DNA of 64,000 nucleotides, from assembly GCA_035498405.1 (NCBI GenBank), contig DATKAE010000047.1, positions 62,001 to 126,000 of the forward strand, read 5' to 3'. The position numbers and the translations under genes are program-made. Origin of the DNA: DATBFU01 sp035498405. GTDB lineage: Bacteria > Acidobacteriota > Thermoanaerobaculia > UBA5066 > Gp7-AA6. Position 1 is the stretch's first letter. Every line of letters begins with the position of its first letter. The notes under the pieces are model-generated. The model saw only the letters and a list, made by a program, of their open reading frames with translations, was not told the origin of the DNA and made no database searches. Below, piece after piece: positions 26,047 through 34,537 of the stretch.

Positions 26047-26372
26047 CAGTCCCTCCTTTCGACTCGGCTCTCGAGATGGGACGGGCGGAGTGCCCGCATT
26101 TCGGGAGTCCGGGAGGCACTGTAGGTTTGGCATGTGCCGCGCACAACTTGTCTCGTGGTCCAGAAAGAGAACAGCGCCGAAACCGCGACGGCTGCGCGGG
26201 GAGCTGCCCGATCGTTCAGGCCGAGCCGACGAGGAGAGTCGAAGGTCGGATGGGCCGAACTGACCCGGAGTTCATATTGCGGTCAGTGCCGCTGGGGATA
26301 GGCGCGCCGCGAATCTTGCCCCGTTGGGCAGGAGGAGAATCGATATTCGCGGCGCCTGCCCTGGCCCACCGC
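26047..26372. other. Non-coding stretch between di-heme and HhH-like genes
   Basis: 326 bp with only the di-heme ribosome site at its left end. No credible reading frame, repeat or strong hairpin seen. Base composition is slightly less GC-rich than the flanking genes. Confidence 0.5.
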
Positions 26373-26990
26373 TCAGGCCGGAGGACCACGTCGAGCCCGC
26401 GCCGGCCGGCCGAGTCCCTGATGCTCTTTCGCGTACTGCCACAGCGCGCGATCGAGAACGCGCATCGAGCAATGGTATCGATCCGCGAGGCGACGGCAGG
26501 TCTTCGTGTACTCCCACCAGAACGGGAATCGATAGGCGGGCGGCTCGTCGATTCCCAGCGACCAGAGCGCTCGCACGTCGAGGATCGGATAGGGCTCGCG
26601 ATGGCCGAAGTGAAGGATGACGGATGCGGTGGGCCAGTGAACTCCCTCGAGCAGCGTGAGCACTTCGATGCGGAGTCTCTCGTTTGGTGTGGAGAAAGCG
26701 GTCGCGGTGACCGCCGCGATGAACGGTTCCGAGTTCTTCTCGACGTTCGGCCGGCTGCGCGGGGTCTTCCAGCGGCAGAGGTGAAGGAAGTCCGGCCTCC
26801 GGAGGTAGCCCTGCCGCTTGGCGCGCTCCGCGACGACGCGCTCGACACGCTCGTCGGGCGGATCGCAAAAGCGGGCGGCCCATCGCTCGATCTGGGCTCC
26901 CGGAAAGCGAAGTCGAAATGCTCCGCGATCCACCGCCGCCTTCCGCCTGAGGACTCTCAGGCTGCCGGGGCTCCGGCCCGAATGAGCCAT
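26373..26990 (-). CDS. HhH-GPD-like protein, possible DNA glycosylase relative
   Basis: 205 residues from ATG 26990, which lies 34 bp inside the end of the thioredoxin gene. The centre (about 105-145) reads LTLLEGVHWPTASVILHFGH followed by PYPILDVRALWSLGI. This looks like a helix-hairpin-helix with the catalytic Asp position of endonuclease III-type glycosylases (G-V-x-W/G-x-TA, then D-V-R). The Fe-S cysteines of Nth are absent. The N-terminal region is Arg-rich (LRVLRRKAAVDRGAFRLRF) and the C-terminus basic. The function is inferred only from this pattern; it may be a non-enzymatic member. Confidence 0.55.
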   Translation of the reverse strand: MAHSGRSPGSLRVLRRKAAVDRGAFRLRFPGAQIERWAARFCDPPDERVERVVAERAKRQGYLRRPDFLHLCRWKTPRSRPNVEKNSEPFIAAVTATAFSTPNERLRIEVLTLLEGVHWPTASVILHFGHREPYPILDVRALWSLGIDEPPAYRFPFWWEYTKTCRRLADRYHCSMRVLDRALWQYAKEHQGLGRPARARRGPPA

Positions 26991-27394
26991 TCCTTCATCT
27001 GCGGGCTGCCGACGACCCCGGCATGCTGGAAGAGAACGAGTTTGCCCTTGAGCACCACGAAGTTTGGAATGCTCTGGACCCCGAACTCCGCCGCGATCTG
27101 AGGATGCCGCTCCGTGTCCACCTTGAGAACGAGTGCCCGACCTGCCATTTCCGCCGCCGTGCGTTCCACCTCAGGCGCGGCGATCCGGCAGGGGCCGCAC
27201 CAGTCGGCCCAGAAGTCAACGAGCACGGGCACGCGCGCCTCTCGGGTGATCTCCCGGAAGAGCTCGGGATCGGCCTCGAGCGGCTTGGAGATCGGTGAAA
27301 TCGGCGTCTTGCAGGCGCCGCAGTTCCCGGCGTCGGCCAGACGGTCGGCGGGCGATCGATTCTTCTTTCCGCAGGATGGGCAAGTCAGGATCAC
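26957..27394 (-). CDS. trxC: Thioredoxin with N-terminal zinc ribbon (thioredoxin 2 type)
   Basis: 145 residues from GTG 27394, preceded by AAAGGA; this start gives the TrxC-like beginning VILTCPSCGKKNRSPADRL. The zinc ribbon is CPSC plus CGACK (residues about 5-35). The thioredoxin domain has VPVLVDFWADWCGPCRIAAP with the WCGPC active site and the cis-Pro SIPNFVVLKGK. It reduces protein disulfides in the cytoplasm; TrxC forms are often linked to oxidative or thiol stress. Its 3' end overlaps the HhH-like gene. Confidence 0.9.
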   Translation of the reverse strand: MILTCPSCGKKNRSPADRLADAGNCGACKTPISPISKPLEADPELFREITREARVPVLVDFWADWCGPCRIAAPEVERTAAEMAGRALVLKVDTERHPQIAAEFGVQSIPNFVVLKGKLVLFQHAGVVGSPQMKEWLIRAGAPAA

Positions 27395-27533
27395 TTCTGG
27401 TCCTTTCGGCAGCCGGAGCCGGGCAGCCTTCGCCATTTTGCCGCAGAACCGGCGCCGCGCGGCCGCTCGTGGGGCCGGCAGGTTCCGGACCGCCGCCCTC
27501 CACGCCGCCCGCCTGCTGTAGGCTTTCGCGCTC

Positions 27534-29054
27534 ATGTCGGAAACGCTCGGTCCGCGGTTCGATCCGAAACGTCGCCGCGCCGTCACTCTCGCCCTGCTGC
27601 TGGTGACGGCGCTCGCCTCTTTCGAGTCGACCGTGGTGTCTACCGCGATGCCGACGATCATCGGGGATCTCGGCGGGCTTCCGCTCTACGCCTGGGTGTT
27701 CTCGATCTACCTCCTGACCTCGACGGTCGCCATGCCCGTGTACGGCCGGCTCGCGGACATCTACGGGCGCCGCCGCCTGATCCTCGTCGCGATCGGAGTC
27801 TTCTTGACCGGTGCGACCACCTGCGCCTTCGCGCATTCGATGCCTTGGCTGATCGGCGCGCGCGCCATCCAGGGCCTCGGGGCGGCAGGATTGGTTCCCG
27901 TCGCGCTGACGGTGGCGGGCGACCTGTACTCGCTCGAGGAGCGGGCCCGCGTTCAGGGTCTCTTCTCGAGCGTCTGGGGGTTCGCGAGCCTCGTCGGGCC
28001 GCTGCTCGGCGCGTTCATGACCGTGCACTTCGGCTGGAGATCGATCTTCTCGATCAACATTCCGCTCGGTATCGTCGCCTTCACGCTCGTGGCGACGCGG
28101 ATGATCGAGTCGCGCTCGCCGCGTTCCGACCCGGTGGACGTGGCGGGCGCCGCCACCCTCGCGCTCGGCGTCACGCTTCTCCTGTTCGGCGTCCTGCACA
28201 CGTCCGGCTCGGGTGGGGTGACACCGGCCGAGAGGGGTGGGCTGTTGGTGGCCGGAACCGCTTCGCTCGCCCTCTTCGGACGGCTCCAAATGCGCCGCGA
28301 GCATCCCCTCGTGCCGCCGGGCCTCTTGCGCCATTGGGCGACCGCGGCCCCGTATCTTTCCGGCATTCTGCTCGGCACGACCATCTACGGCGTGGACACT
28401 TTCGTGCCGCTCTTCGTGCAGGGAGCGCGCGGAGGGACGGCGGGCGCCGCGGGAGCGGTCGTGACGCCGCTCATCTTCTTCTGGGCTCTCTCGGCGACGA
28501 CGGCGGCGCGGGTCGTCATTCGTCTGGGCTTCGCCCGGACGGCGAGATTCGGCGCGATCCTGATCCTGCTGGGCCTCGCCGGTCTGGTGGCGGGCGCGGT
28601 CTTCAACGCCCGGGTGGGCTGGATCAGCGCGACCTGCGCGGTGGTGGGAGGCGGGCTCGGTTTCTGCTCGATCTCTCAGGTTCTCGCCATCCAGCATGTC
28701 GCCCCGGAATCCCAGCGCGGTGTCGCCACCAGCCTCGTCCCGTTCTTCCGCGCCGTGGGCGGCTCGCTGGGCGTCGGCGCTCTGGGTGGAGTCTTCGCGG
28801 CAGGTCTCGCGGCGCGGCTGGGAAGCGGCATGGAGGCGGCGAGCCGTTTGCTCGCGGGACCGCACGGGGCGGCCGGCGAGGGGGCGCCGACGATCGCGCC
28901 GGTCCTCTTTCGGCAGTCGATCGAGCGATCGTTACAGCCGGTTTTCGTCGTTCTTCTGGGGCTTGCGGCTGTCAACCTCTTCCTCACATCGCGCTTTCCC
29001 GAGACGACGGAGCGCGCGAGCGCGGTTTCGCCGGACGCGGGCGCCGGCGAATAG
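27534..29054 (+). CDS. MFS drug/solute exporter, DHA2 (14-TM) family
   Basis: 506 residues from ATG 27534. Motif A-like GRLADIYGRRRLILVAIGVF, motif C-like WGFASLVGPLLGAFMTVHFGWR and the N-terminal VTALASFESTVVSTAMPTII match the EmrB/QacA DHA2 group of proton-driven exporters. Fourteen hydrophobic segments are plausible from the alternation. It is divergent from trxC with a 139-bp gap. The substrate is unknown. Confidence 0.88.
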   Translation: MSETLGPRFDPKRRRAVTLALLLVTALASFESTVVSTAMPTIIGDLGGLPLYAWVFSIYLLTSTVAMPVYGRLADIYGRRRLILVAIGVFLTGATTCAFAHSMPWLIGARAIQGLGAAGLVPVALTVAGDLYSLEERARVQGLFSSVWGFASLVGPLLGAFMTVHFGWRSIFSINIPLGIVAFTLVATRMIESRSPRSDPVDVAGAATLALGVTLLLFGVLHTSGSGGVTPAERGGLLVAGTASLALFGRLQMRREHPLVPPGLLRHWATAAPYLSGILLGTTIYGVDTFVPLFVQGARGGTAGAAGAVVTPLIFFWALSATTAARVVIRLGFARTARFGAILILLGLAGLVAGAVFNARVGWISATCAVVGGGLGFCSISQVLAIQHVAPESQRGVATSLVPFFRAVGGSLGVGALGGVFAAGLAARLGSGMEAASRLLAGPHGAAGEGAPTIAPVLFRQSIERSLQPVFVVLLGLAAVNLFLTSRFPETTERASAVSPDAGAGE

Positions 29055-29140
29055 CCCCCGGAGCCCTGCGGGGTGAAGCCACGGCCCCCCGTTGTCCTGC
29101 GGCCCATCGCATCCCGGCCCCGTGTGGGACCGGGTCGGGC

Positions 29141-30239
29141 TCACGGAGCCTTCGGCGCGCGGGAGAGATCGCGCACGCAGCGGAACCCGTCGTCGTCGGT
29201 CCGTTCGTCCGGGGCCGAGGCGGCCGCGGTTGGAAACGCGAAGCTGCTTGGGCTTGTTTCTCCATGACCCGCCGCGGAGCACGTATTCGGTCCGGGCTCG
29301 CGAGGGACCCGATTCGTCCGAGCCGGGTGTCGAGCGATAGAGGTCGGCGCACCACTCCCAGACGTTGCCGAGCATGTCGTAGAGGCCAAATGCATTCGGC
29401 TTCTTCTGCGCGGGCGCGTGAGCGCGCATACCCGAGTTGCCCGCATACCAGGCGATGTCGTCGAGCGCGGCATATTGGGCGGCCGGCGATCCGCCGCGCG
29501 CCGCATAGTCCCATTCGGTCTCCGTCGGGAGTCGCGCCTCGTAGACCAGACAGAAGTCATGAGCCTCGGTCCATGTGACGTTGACCACGGGCAAGTCATC
29601 CGTGCTCCATGTCGGTTGTTTCGGAGACTGGCGTCCGGAGGCCGATGCCCAATCGCGAAACTCCTCAACGGTCACCGGCCGCGGCATCATCTCGAAAGGC
29701 GCGGAGAGGATCACGCGGCGGCGTGGTTTCTCGTCGCGGTCGCACTCCGGATCGCCCTCGGAGCAGCCCATCTCGAAGGCGCCGGCGGGGACCTTGACCC
29801 AGGGGAGGGCTCCGGGCGCTGGCTCGTGCTCGACAGCGGGTGCCTGCGGCGCGGTAGACGACGGCCTCGCGTTGGGAGGTGGCGCGAGCGGCGGGGCGGC
29901 GACCGAAGGTGTCGGAGCGGCAAATTCGATCTGCACGATCGTCTTCGTTCCCTCGACCTGCACGACTTTCGACCATCTCCGGCCGTCTGCGGCCACGGCC
30001 GAGACGAGGTACGCGCCTGGGGCGAGCAGCACCCGAACGGGCTCGTCGGCCTGCAGATCCGCCGTCTTTTCGCCATCGACGCTCACGGCGCAAGCCGATT
30101 TGGAGACGACGAGCAGCGGCACCTTGGACTTGTCCGCCGCACCGGCAGCGATCGCTTGGGCAGTTCCGGGCGCCAGGAGGAGGATCATGGAGGCGACGAC
30201 GTAGAGGTGTTGCACGAATGCTTTCTCCCAAGCCAACAT
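29141..30239 (-). CDS. PEGA / formylglycine-generating-enzyme-like (SUMF1) domain protein, apparent frameshift near the end
   Basis: From ATG 30239: a signal peptide (VVASMILLLAPGTAQA), a PEGA-like beta domain (SACAVSVDGEKTADL, RVLLAPGAYLVSAVAADG), a Pro/Ala linker, then an FGE-sulfatase domain. That domain has VKVPAGAFEMGCSEGDPECD, VNVTWTEAHDFCLVYEARLPT, TETEWDYAARGG and GLYDMLGNVWEWCADLY, continuing YVLRGGSWRNKPKQLRVSNR. After RGRLGP the zero frame turns to nonsense, while the neighbouring frame gives PDERTDDDGFRCVRDLSRA and a stop at 29141. One surplus G in the CCCCGG run near 29209-29214 explains it. Without the repair the frame runs on to 28932 and into the MFS gene. Probably a binding protein rather than a true FGE. 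Confidence 0.75.
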
Positions 30240-30296
30240 ACGACACTCTATTTCGTACAGGGAGCCGGCGCGTTCCCGGGCTCGAAGGCGCCGGGG

Positions 30297-30534
30297 TCAA
30301 GACACGGTCCGGATCCGGATCGTCAGGGTCTTCTCTTGCCGACCGGTCCCGCTGGGGTTTCACGATCGGCAGCTCGAGCGCGCTCGGATGGGTTGCGTCG
30401 TGCAGGAGCGTGACGTGCGCGGTCCGGGCGTCCTTGCCGGTCTCGTCGGCCACGCCGCCGCCGCTGTTGTAGTTCTTCTCGGTTCCAACCGGAGATTCCG
30501 CGCTCGAGTCGGAGCGTTTCCTTCGGCGGGGCAT
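30297..30534 (-). pseudogene. Small hypothetical gene with an apparent single-base frameshift
   Basis: Starting at ATG 30534, frame 1 reads GVADETGKDARTAHVTLL and HPSALELPIVKP, and then loses sense. Removing one C from the CCCC run that follows (near 30360) gives PSGTGRQEKTLTIRIRTVS and a TGA at 30297-30299, for a product of about 78 residues. The gene sits 57 bp upstream of the FGE-domain gene on the same strand, and both genes carry a one-base gain in a C/G run. Family unknown; the strand-like C-terminus suggests a small beta protein. Confidence 0.4.
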
Positions 30535-30594
30535 GAGCCGGCGCCTCGAACCCGAGGAGCTGCGGACAGCGTATCAGGCAGCAGGAGGCCTTTC

Positions 30595-31242
30595 ATGAAG
30601 ATCGGTGTTCTGGGAACGGGCATGGTGGGATCGGCGATCGCGAGCAAGCTCGTGTCGCTCGGGCATGAGGTGAAGATGGGTTCGCGCGAGGCCGGCAACG
30701 AGAAGGGCCGGCATTGGGCCACGGCGGCCGGCGCCGGCGCCTCCGCGGGAACCTTCGCGGAGGCAGCGAAGTTCGGGGAGATCGTCTTCTCCGCCACCCT
30801 CGGCTCTGCCGCGATCGAAGCGCTCCAGGCGGCCGGCAAGGAGAACCTTCGCGGCAAGGTGCTGGTGGACGTCTCGAATCCGCTCGACTTCTCCAAGGGC
30901 ATGCCGCCGACCCTGTTGACCGCCGCGGCGGGCGACTCACTCGGGGAGCGCATTCAGAGAGAGTTCCCCGACGCGAAGGTGGTCAAGGCGCTCAACACGG
31001 TCAACGCGAGCGTGATGGCTGATCCCGCGCGGGTCCGCGGCGAGAGCGACCTCTTCGTCTGCGGCAACGACCCGGGGGCGAAAGAGAAGGTCACGACACT
31101 TCTTCGGAACTTCGGCTGGAAGAGCATCCTGGATCTCGGCGACATCACCGGAGCGCGCGGCATGGAGGCCTACCTGTTGCTGTGGTTGAGGCTTTACGGC
31201 CTGCTGAAGACGGCTGACTTCAACATCCGGGTCGTGCGGTAG
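30595..31242 (+). CDS. NADPH-dependent F420 reductase-like dinucleotide-binding protein
   Basis: 215 residues from ATG 30595, preceded by GCAGGAGG. The dinucleotide-binding start MKIGVLGTGMVGSAIASKL is followed by SLGHEVKMGSRE, VLVDVSNPLDFS and VVKALNTVNASVM. These match the F420_oxidored/NAD(P)-binding family (Fno-like, also found in organisms without F420). The reaction is probably a hydride transfer on a small molecule; no F420 genes are nearby. Single-gene unit in the 30.6-35.5 kb plus-strand run. Confidence 0.82.
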   Translation: MKIGVLGTGMVGSAIASKLVSLGHEVKMGSREAGNEKGRHWATAAGAGASAGTFAEAAKFGEIVFSATLGSAAIEALQAAGKENLRGKVLVDVSNPLDFSKGMPPTLLTAAAGDSLGERIQREFPDAKVVKALNTVNASVMADPARVRGESDLFVCGNDPGAKEKVTTLLRNFGWKSILDLGDITGARGMEAYLLLWLRLYGLLKTADFNIRVVR

Positions 31243-31362
31243 AGCGTAGAGCTTCAGGCCTCCGGGCCATCCGCAGCGAGGGCCGACAGCCTCCGAGAGG
31301 GGGCGAGACGGCGCGACCCGCCAAGGCGCAACCAATCCGGCGGCGCCCGTGTTTGAGACCGC

Positions 31363-32313
31363 ATGATGAGACCGCCTGAGCCCCTGGGTCTGATCGAAGC
31401 GCCCTCGAATCTGGGACTCCAACCGCCTCGACCCGGCCTCGAACCGGGTGTCCGCAGGCTGCCGGAGGCCCTCGGCCATGCTGGGCTGCGGCGGCGTCTT
31501 CGCGCTCGCTGGCAAGCGCGCGTCGAGCCTCCCGCCTACTCCGATGCGGTGGACCCGGAAACGGGGATTCGTAACGCCCCGGCGATCGCGCGGTATTCGG
31601 CGGAGTTGGCGGAAAGCGTGGGGCGGGCGCTCGATCGAGGTGTCTTTCCGGTGGTTCTCGGCGGAGACTGCTCGATCCTGCTCGGAAGCCTTCTGGCTCT
31701 GCGGCGGCGCGGGCGCTACGGTCTCTTCTTCGTGGACGGTCACGCGGATTTCGAGACGCCCGAGACTTCGCCGAGTCATGGGGCGGCGGGGATGGACCTG
31801 GCCCTCGCCGTGGGGCGCGGCCCCTCGACACTCGCGGATCTCGGAGGCCTGCGGCCTCTCGTGCGCGAGGAGGACGCCGTCATTCTCGGGTACCGCGACC
31901 AGGCAGGCCTTCCCGAGGAGATGGGGGCCTGGCGAGTCGAGCGGCTCCGCGCCGCCGGAGTTTCCCGGGTCGTCCGCCGCGAGGTGGCGAGGATCGCCTC
32001 CCATGCCATTCGCGGCTACTGGATCCACGTGGACGCGGACGTCCTCGACCCTTCGGTGATGCCGGCCGTCGACACGCCCGAGCCGGGCGGCCTCACCTTT
32101 CCGGAGCTGACGCGGCTGCTCCGGGAGTTGCTCGCCTCGGATCTCGCGGCCGGAGTGCAGATCTGCATCTACGACCCGGATCTCGATCCGGACGGCCGGT
32201 GTGCGCGAGGGCTCGTGGACGCCGTCGCTGCGGCGTTCGAGCCGGCGGCGGCCGATGGAGCTTCGGCGGCCGGCCCGTCGGCGTTTCCTATCGGGAGGGG
32301 AGTTGCGCGTTGA
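31363..32313 (+). CDS. Arginase/agmatinase-family ureohydrolase-like protein
   Basis: 316 residues. Metal-site motifs appear in order: VVLGGDCSILLGS (usually GGDHS; Cys replaces the first His), LFFVDGHADFETPE (DxHxD type), and YWIHVDADVLDPSVMPAVDTP (DxD). Family enzymes hydrolyse guanidino compounds with a binuclear Mn site. The GGDCS variant occurs in arginase-family proteins whose substrates are not well defined, so I do not call it arginase. Followed 30 bp later by the papain-like hydrolase. Confidence 0.82.
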   Translation: MMRPPEPLGLIEAPSNLGLQPPRPGLEPGVRRLPEALGHAGLRRRLRARWQARVEPPAYSDAVDPETGIRNAPAIARYSAELAESVGRALDRGVFPVVLGGDCSILLGSLLALRRRGRYGLFFVDGHADFETPETSPSHGAAGMDLALAVGRGPSTLADLGGLRPLVREEDAVILGYRDQAGLPEEMGAWRVERLRAAGVSRVVRREVARIASHAIRGYWIHVDADVLDPSVMPAVDTPEPGGLTFPELTRLLRELLASDLAAGVQICIYDPDLDPDGRCARGLVDAVAAAFEPAAADGASAAGPSAFPIGRGVAR

Positions 32314-32343
32314 CCCGGGAAGCGCCGGGCGGACAATGGAGTC

Positions 32344-33159
32344 GTGCGCTCGCCCGGACAGGTGCTGGCGGAGTGGTTCGTCGAGCAGATCACTCGCCCG
32401 CGGCGCGAGTACCGCCGCGTCGTCTTCAACGATCCGGTGCGCCTGAAGAGCCGCATCCGGCCGGGCGACGTCGTGCTCGTGGACGGGGACCAGCGCGTCT
32501 CCCAGGTCGTCAAGTACCTCACGATGTCTCCGTGGTCGCACAGCGCGCTGTACATCGGGAGCGCCCTGCTGCGAGACCCGAAGGAGCGCTCGAAGGTCCG
32601 GGAGCGTTTCGGGCGGGAGGCGCGGTATCTGATCGCCGAGGCCCTGGTGGATCAGGGAGTCGTCATCTCGCCCCTGGTGAAGCACATCGATTTCAACATC
32701 CGGGTCTGCCGCCCGGTGGGGCTGACCCGCGAGCAGATCGAGAAGGTCATCGACTACGTCATCGCACGCGTGGGATTCACCTACGACCGGCGCAATATCT
32801 TCGACCTCTTTCGTTACCTCCTTCCGTTCCATCTCATTCCGATACGTCTTCGCGAGGAGGCGCTGCACTTCGGAAGCGGGAGGGACACGGAGACGATCTG
32901 CTCGTCGCTCCTGGCCGAGGCCTTCGGGCAAGTGGGTTTCTCGATCCTCCCGATGCAGATCCGGCGGCTCGCCGTGCCTCGGGGACGGCTGCGGGAGCGC
33001 ATCTTCGGCCGGCCCACGCGGCGCGCCTACAGCGGCCTTCTGCGCCGGCGGCACCCGAGCCTGTGTGTTCCCCAAGACTTCGATCTCTCTCCGTACTTCG
33101 ACGTCGTGAAGTTCAACGCTCGTGAGCCGATCGTCTTCGGCCACGTTCGCGAGGAGTAA
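32344..33159 (+). CDS. NlpC/P60-superfamily (YiiX/YebB-like) cysteine hydrolase
   Basis: 271 residues from GTG 32344. The circularly permuted papain-like layout is visible: GDVVLVDGDQRVSQVVKYL, then the His in MSPWSHSALYIGS, and later the Cys in RDTETICSSLLAEAFGQVG. Residues between include YVIARVGFTYDRRNIFDLF. YiiX-like proteins are proposed amidases or lipid-modifying hydrolases. No signal peptide is seen, so it may act inside the cell or at the inner membrane. Followed 52 bp later by the 2OG oxygenase. Confidence 0.75.
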   Translation: MRSPGQVLAEWFVEQITRPRREYRRVVFNDPVRLKSRIRPGDVVLVDGDQRVSQVVKYLTMSPWSHSALYIGSALLRDPKERSKVRERFGREARYLIAEALVDQGVVISPLVKHIDFNIRVCRPVGLTREQIEKVIDYVIARVGFTYDRRNIFDLFRYLLPFHLIPIRLREEALHFGSGRDTETICSSLLAEAFGQVGFSILPMQIRRLAVPRGRLRERIFGRPTRRAYSGLLRRRHPSLCVPQDFDLSPYFDVVKFNAREPIVFGHVREE

Positions 33160-33211
33160 CCCGCCTGGGAGTGCGGGACCGGGCGGCCCGTTGCCGGCGG
33201 GGACTCCGGCG

Positions 33212-33925
33212 ATGACCGGCGCCCTCTCGCAGCGCCTGCGCCGGGTGGACTGGGCGCTCGCGCAGGAGTCCCTGAGAGATTTCGGCTACGCGCGCTTGCC
33301 GGGGCTCCTGACCGCCGAGGAATGCGCGAGCCTCTGCCGACTCTATCGGGAGGATCGCCGCTTCCGCTCCACGGTCGACATGACGCGGCACCGCTTCGGC
33401 GTCGGGGAGTTTCGCTACTTCGCGAATCCGTTGCCCCGGCTCGTGCGGCAGCTGCGGGTCCACACGTATTCGTATCTCGCGCCGGTCGCCAACCGGTGGG
33501 CCGAGGCGCTGCGGGAGACGCGGCGTTTTCCGCCGACGCTAACGGCTTATCTCGAGCTCTGCCGCCGGCGGGGCCAGACCAAGCCCACGCCCCTGTTGCT
33601 GCGCTACCAACGGGGCGGCTACAACTGCCTCCACCGCGATCTCTACGGCGAGGAAGTCTTCCCGATTCAGCTGGCGGTTTTTCTCTCGCGGCCCGGAACG
33701 GATTATGGCGGCGGCGCCTTTCTGCTGGTCGAGCAGCGGCCGCGGCAGCAGTCGCGCGGCGAGGCGCTCCTGCCGGAGCAGGGAGACGCCGTTCTATTCG
33801 CCGTGGCCGAGCGGCCCGTCGAAAGCGCGCGCGGCCATTTTCGGGCCGGAATGCGACATGGGGTGGCGAGTGTGACGCGGGGTGAGCGCTATACGCTCGG
33901 CGTCATTTTCCACGACGCGCGGTGA
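33212..33925 (+). CDS. 2-oxoglutarate/Fe(II)-dependent oxygenase
   Basis: 237 residues from ATG 33212. The double-stranded beta-helix metal triad is seen: HRD in YQRGGYNCLHRDLYGE, with the distal His in FRAGMRHGVASVTRGERYTL and the 2OG-binding Arg in RGERY. IQLAVFLSRPGTDYGGGAFLL fits the family. The N-terminus (ESLRDFGYARLPGLLTAEEC) is typical of this oxygenase group, some members of which resemble AlkB or prolyl hydroxylases. Substrate unknown. Confidence 0.82.
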   Translation: MTGALSQRLRRVDWALAQESLRDFGYARLPGLLTAEECASLCRLYREDRRFRSTVDMTRHRFGVGEFRYFANPLPRLVRQLRVHTYSYLAPVANRWAEALRETRRFPPTLTAYLELCRRRGQTKPTPLLLRYQRGGYNCLHRDLYGEEVFPIQLAVFLSRPGTDYGGGAFLLVEQRPRQQSRGEALLPEQGDAVLFAVAERPVESARGHFRAGMRHGVASVTRGERYTLGVIFHDAR

Positions 33926-34009
33926 GCTCGGTCGATCCCGTGAAGGAAGGGAGGGATGGCGATTCCCGCCCTCTGCCGGCCGGGATAGACTGCGTGCGAG
34001 TTCTCGTCG

Positions 34010-34519
34010 ATGCTCGAACGGCGAAAGGCCCTGGACGTGCCTCCGGACGCGCGCCGGGTGCGCGACCGGATCGCGTTTCGGCGGCGGACCGACGATCTCA
34101 ATTCCGTTCTTCCCCGCTTCAACCGCTGGTGGGACACGCTCTGCCGCCAGCGGGGCCTGGAGCCGCGCGGCGAAGTGCCGAACGACTTCGGTCACCACGT
34201 CGTGGAGCTCGTCAAGAACGGCCTGATGGCGGGTGATCGCGTGTTCGTGGGGGCGACGGTCTCCCGCCGGGAACTCGCCGCGCTCGTCCAGGACGATGGC
34301 CCGGGTTTCGCCGACGCGCTCCAGGATCGCAACCTCTCCCTCGGACAGGGCTACGGGCTGCAGGGCGCCATCGAGTTTGCCGACGAGATTCAGATCGAGT
34401 CGCGCGGCCGGCTCTACTGGAAGACGCCGCTGGGGATGCAGGCGAGGACGCGGGAACCCCGGCCCGGAACGCGGATCCTGCTGCGCAAATTTCTCCGGGC
34501 CGCACGGGGCGGCCACTAG
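34010..34519 (+). CDS. Stand-alone HATPase-like (histidine-kinase-type ATP-binding) protein
   Basis: 169 residues. Bergerat-fold motifs: an N-box HHVVELVKNGLMAGDRVFV, a G1-like VQDDGPGFADALQDRN and a G2-like QGYGLQGAIEFADEI. There is no dimerisation/phosphoacceptor helix, sensor or receiver domain, so it is not a complete histidine kinase. Such single domains serve as anti-sigma kinases or ATP-dependent switches. It lies 84 bp after the oxygenase, and its TAG is in the same frame as the following alkA gene. Confidence 0.68.
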   Translation: MLERRKALDVPPDARRVRDRIAFRRRTDDLNSVLPRFNRWWDTLCRQRGLEPRGEVPNDFGHHVVELVKNGLMAGDRVFVGATVSRRELAALVQDDGPGFADALQDRNLSLGQGYGLQGAIEFADEIQIESRGRLYWKTPLGMQARTREPRPGTRILLRKFLRAARGGH

Positions 34520-34537
34520 TTCGCGGGAGGCGGCGCG

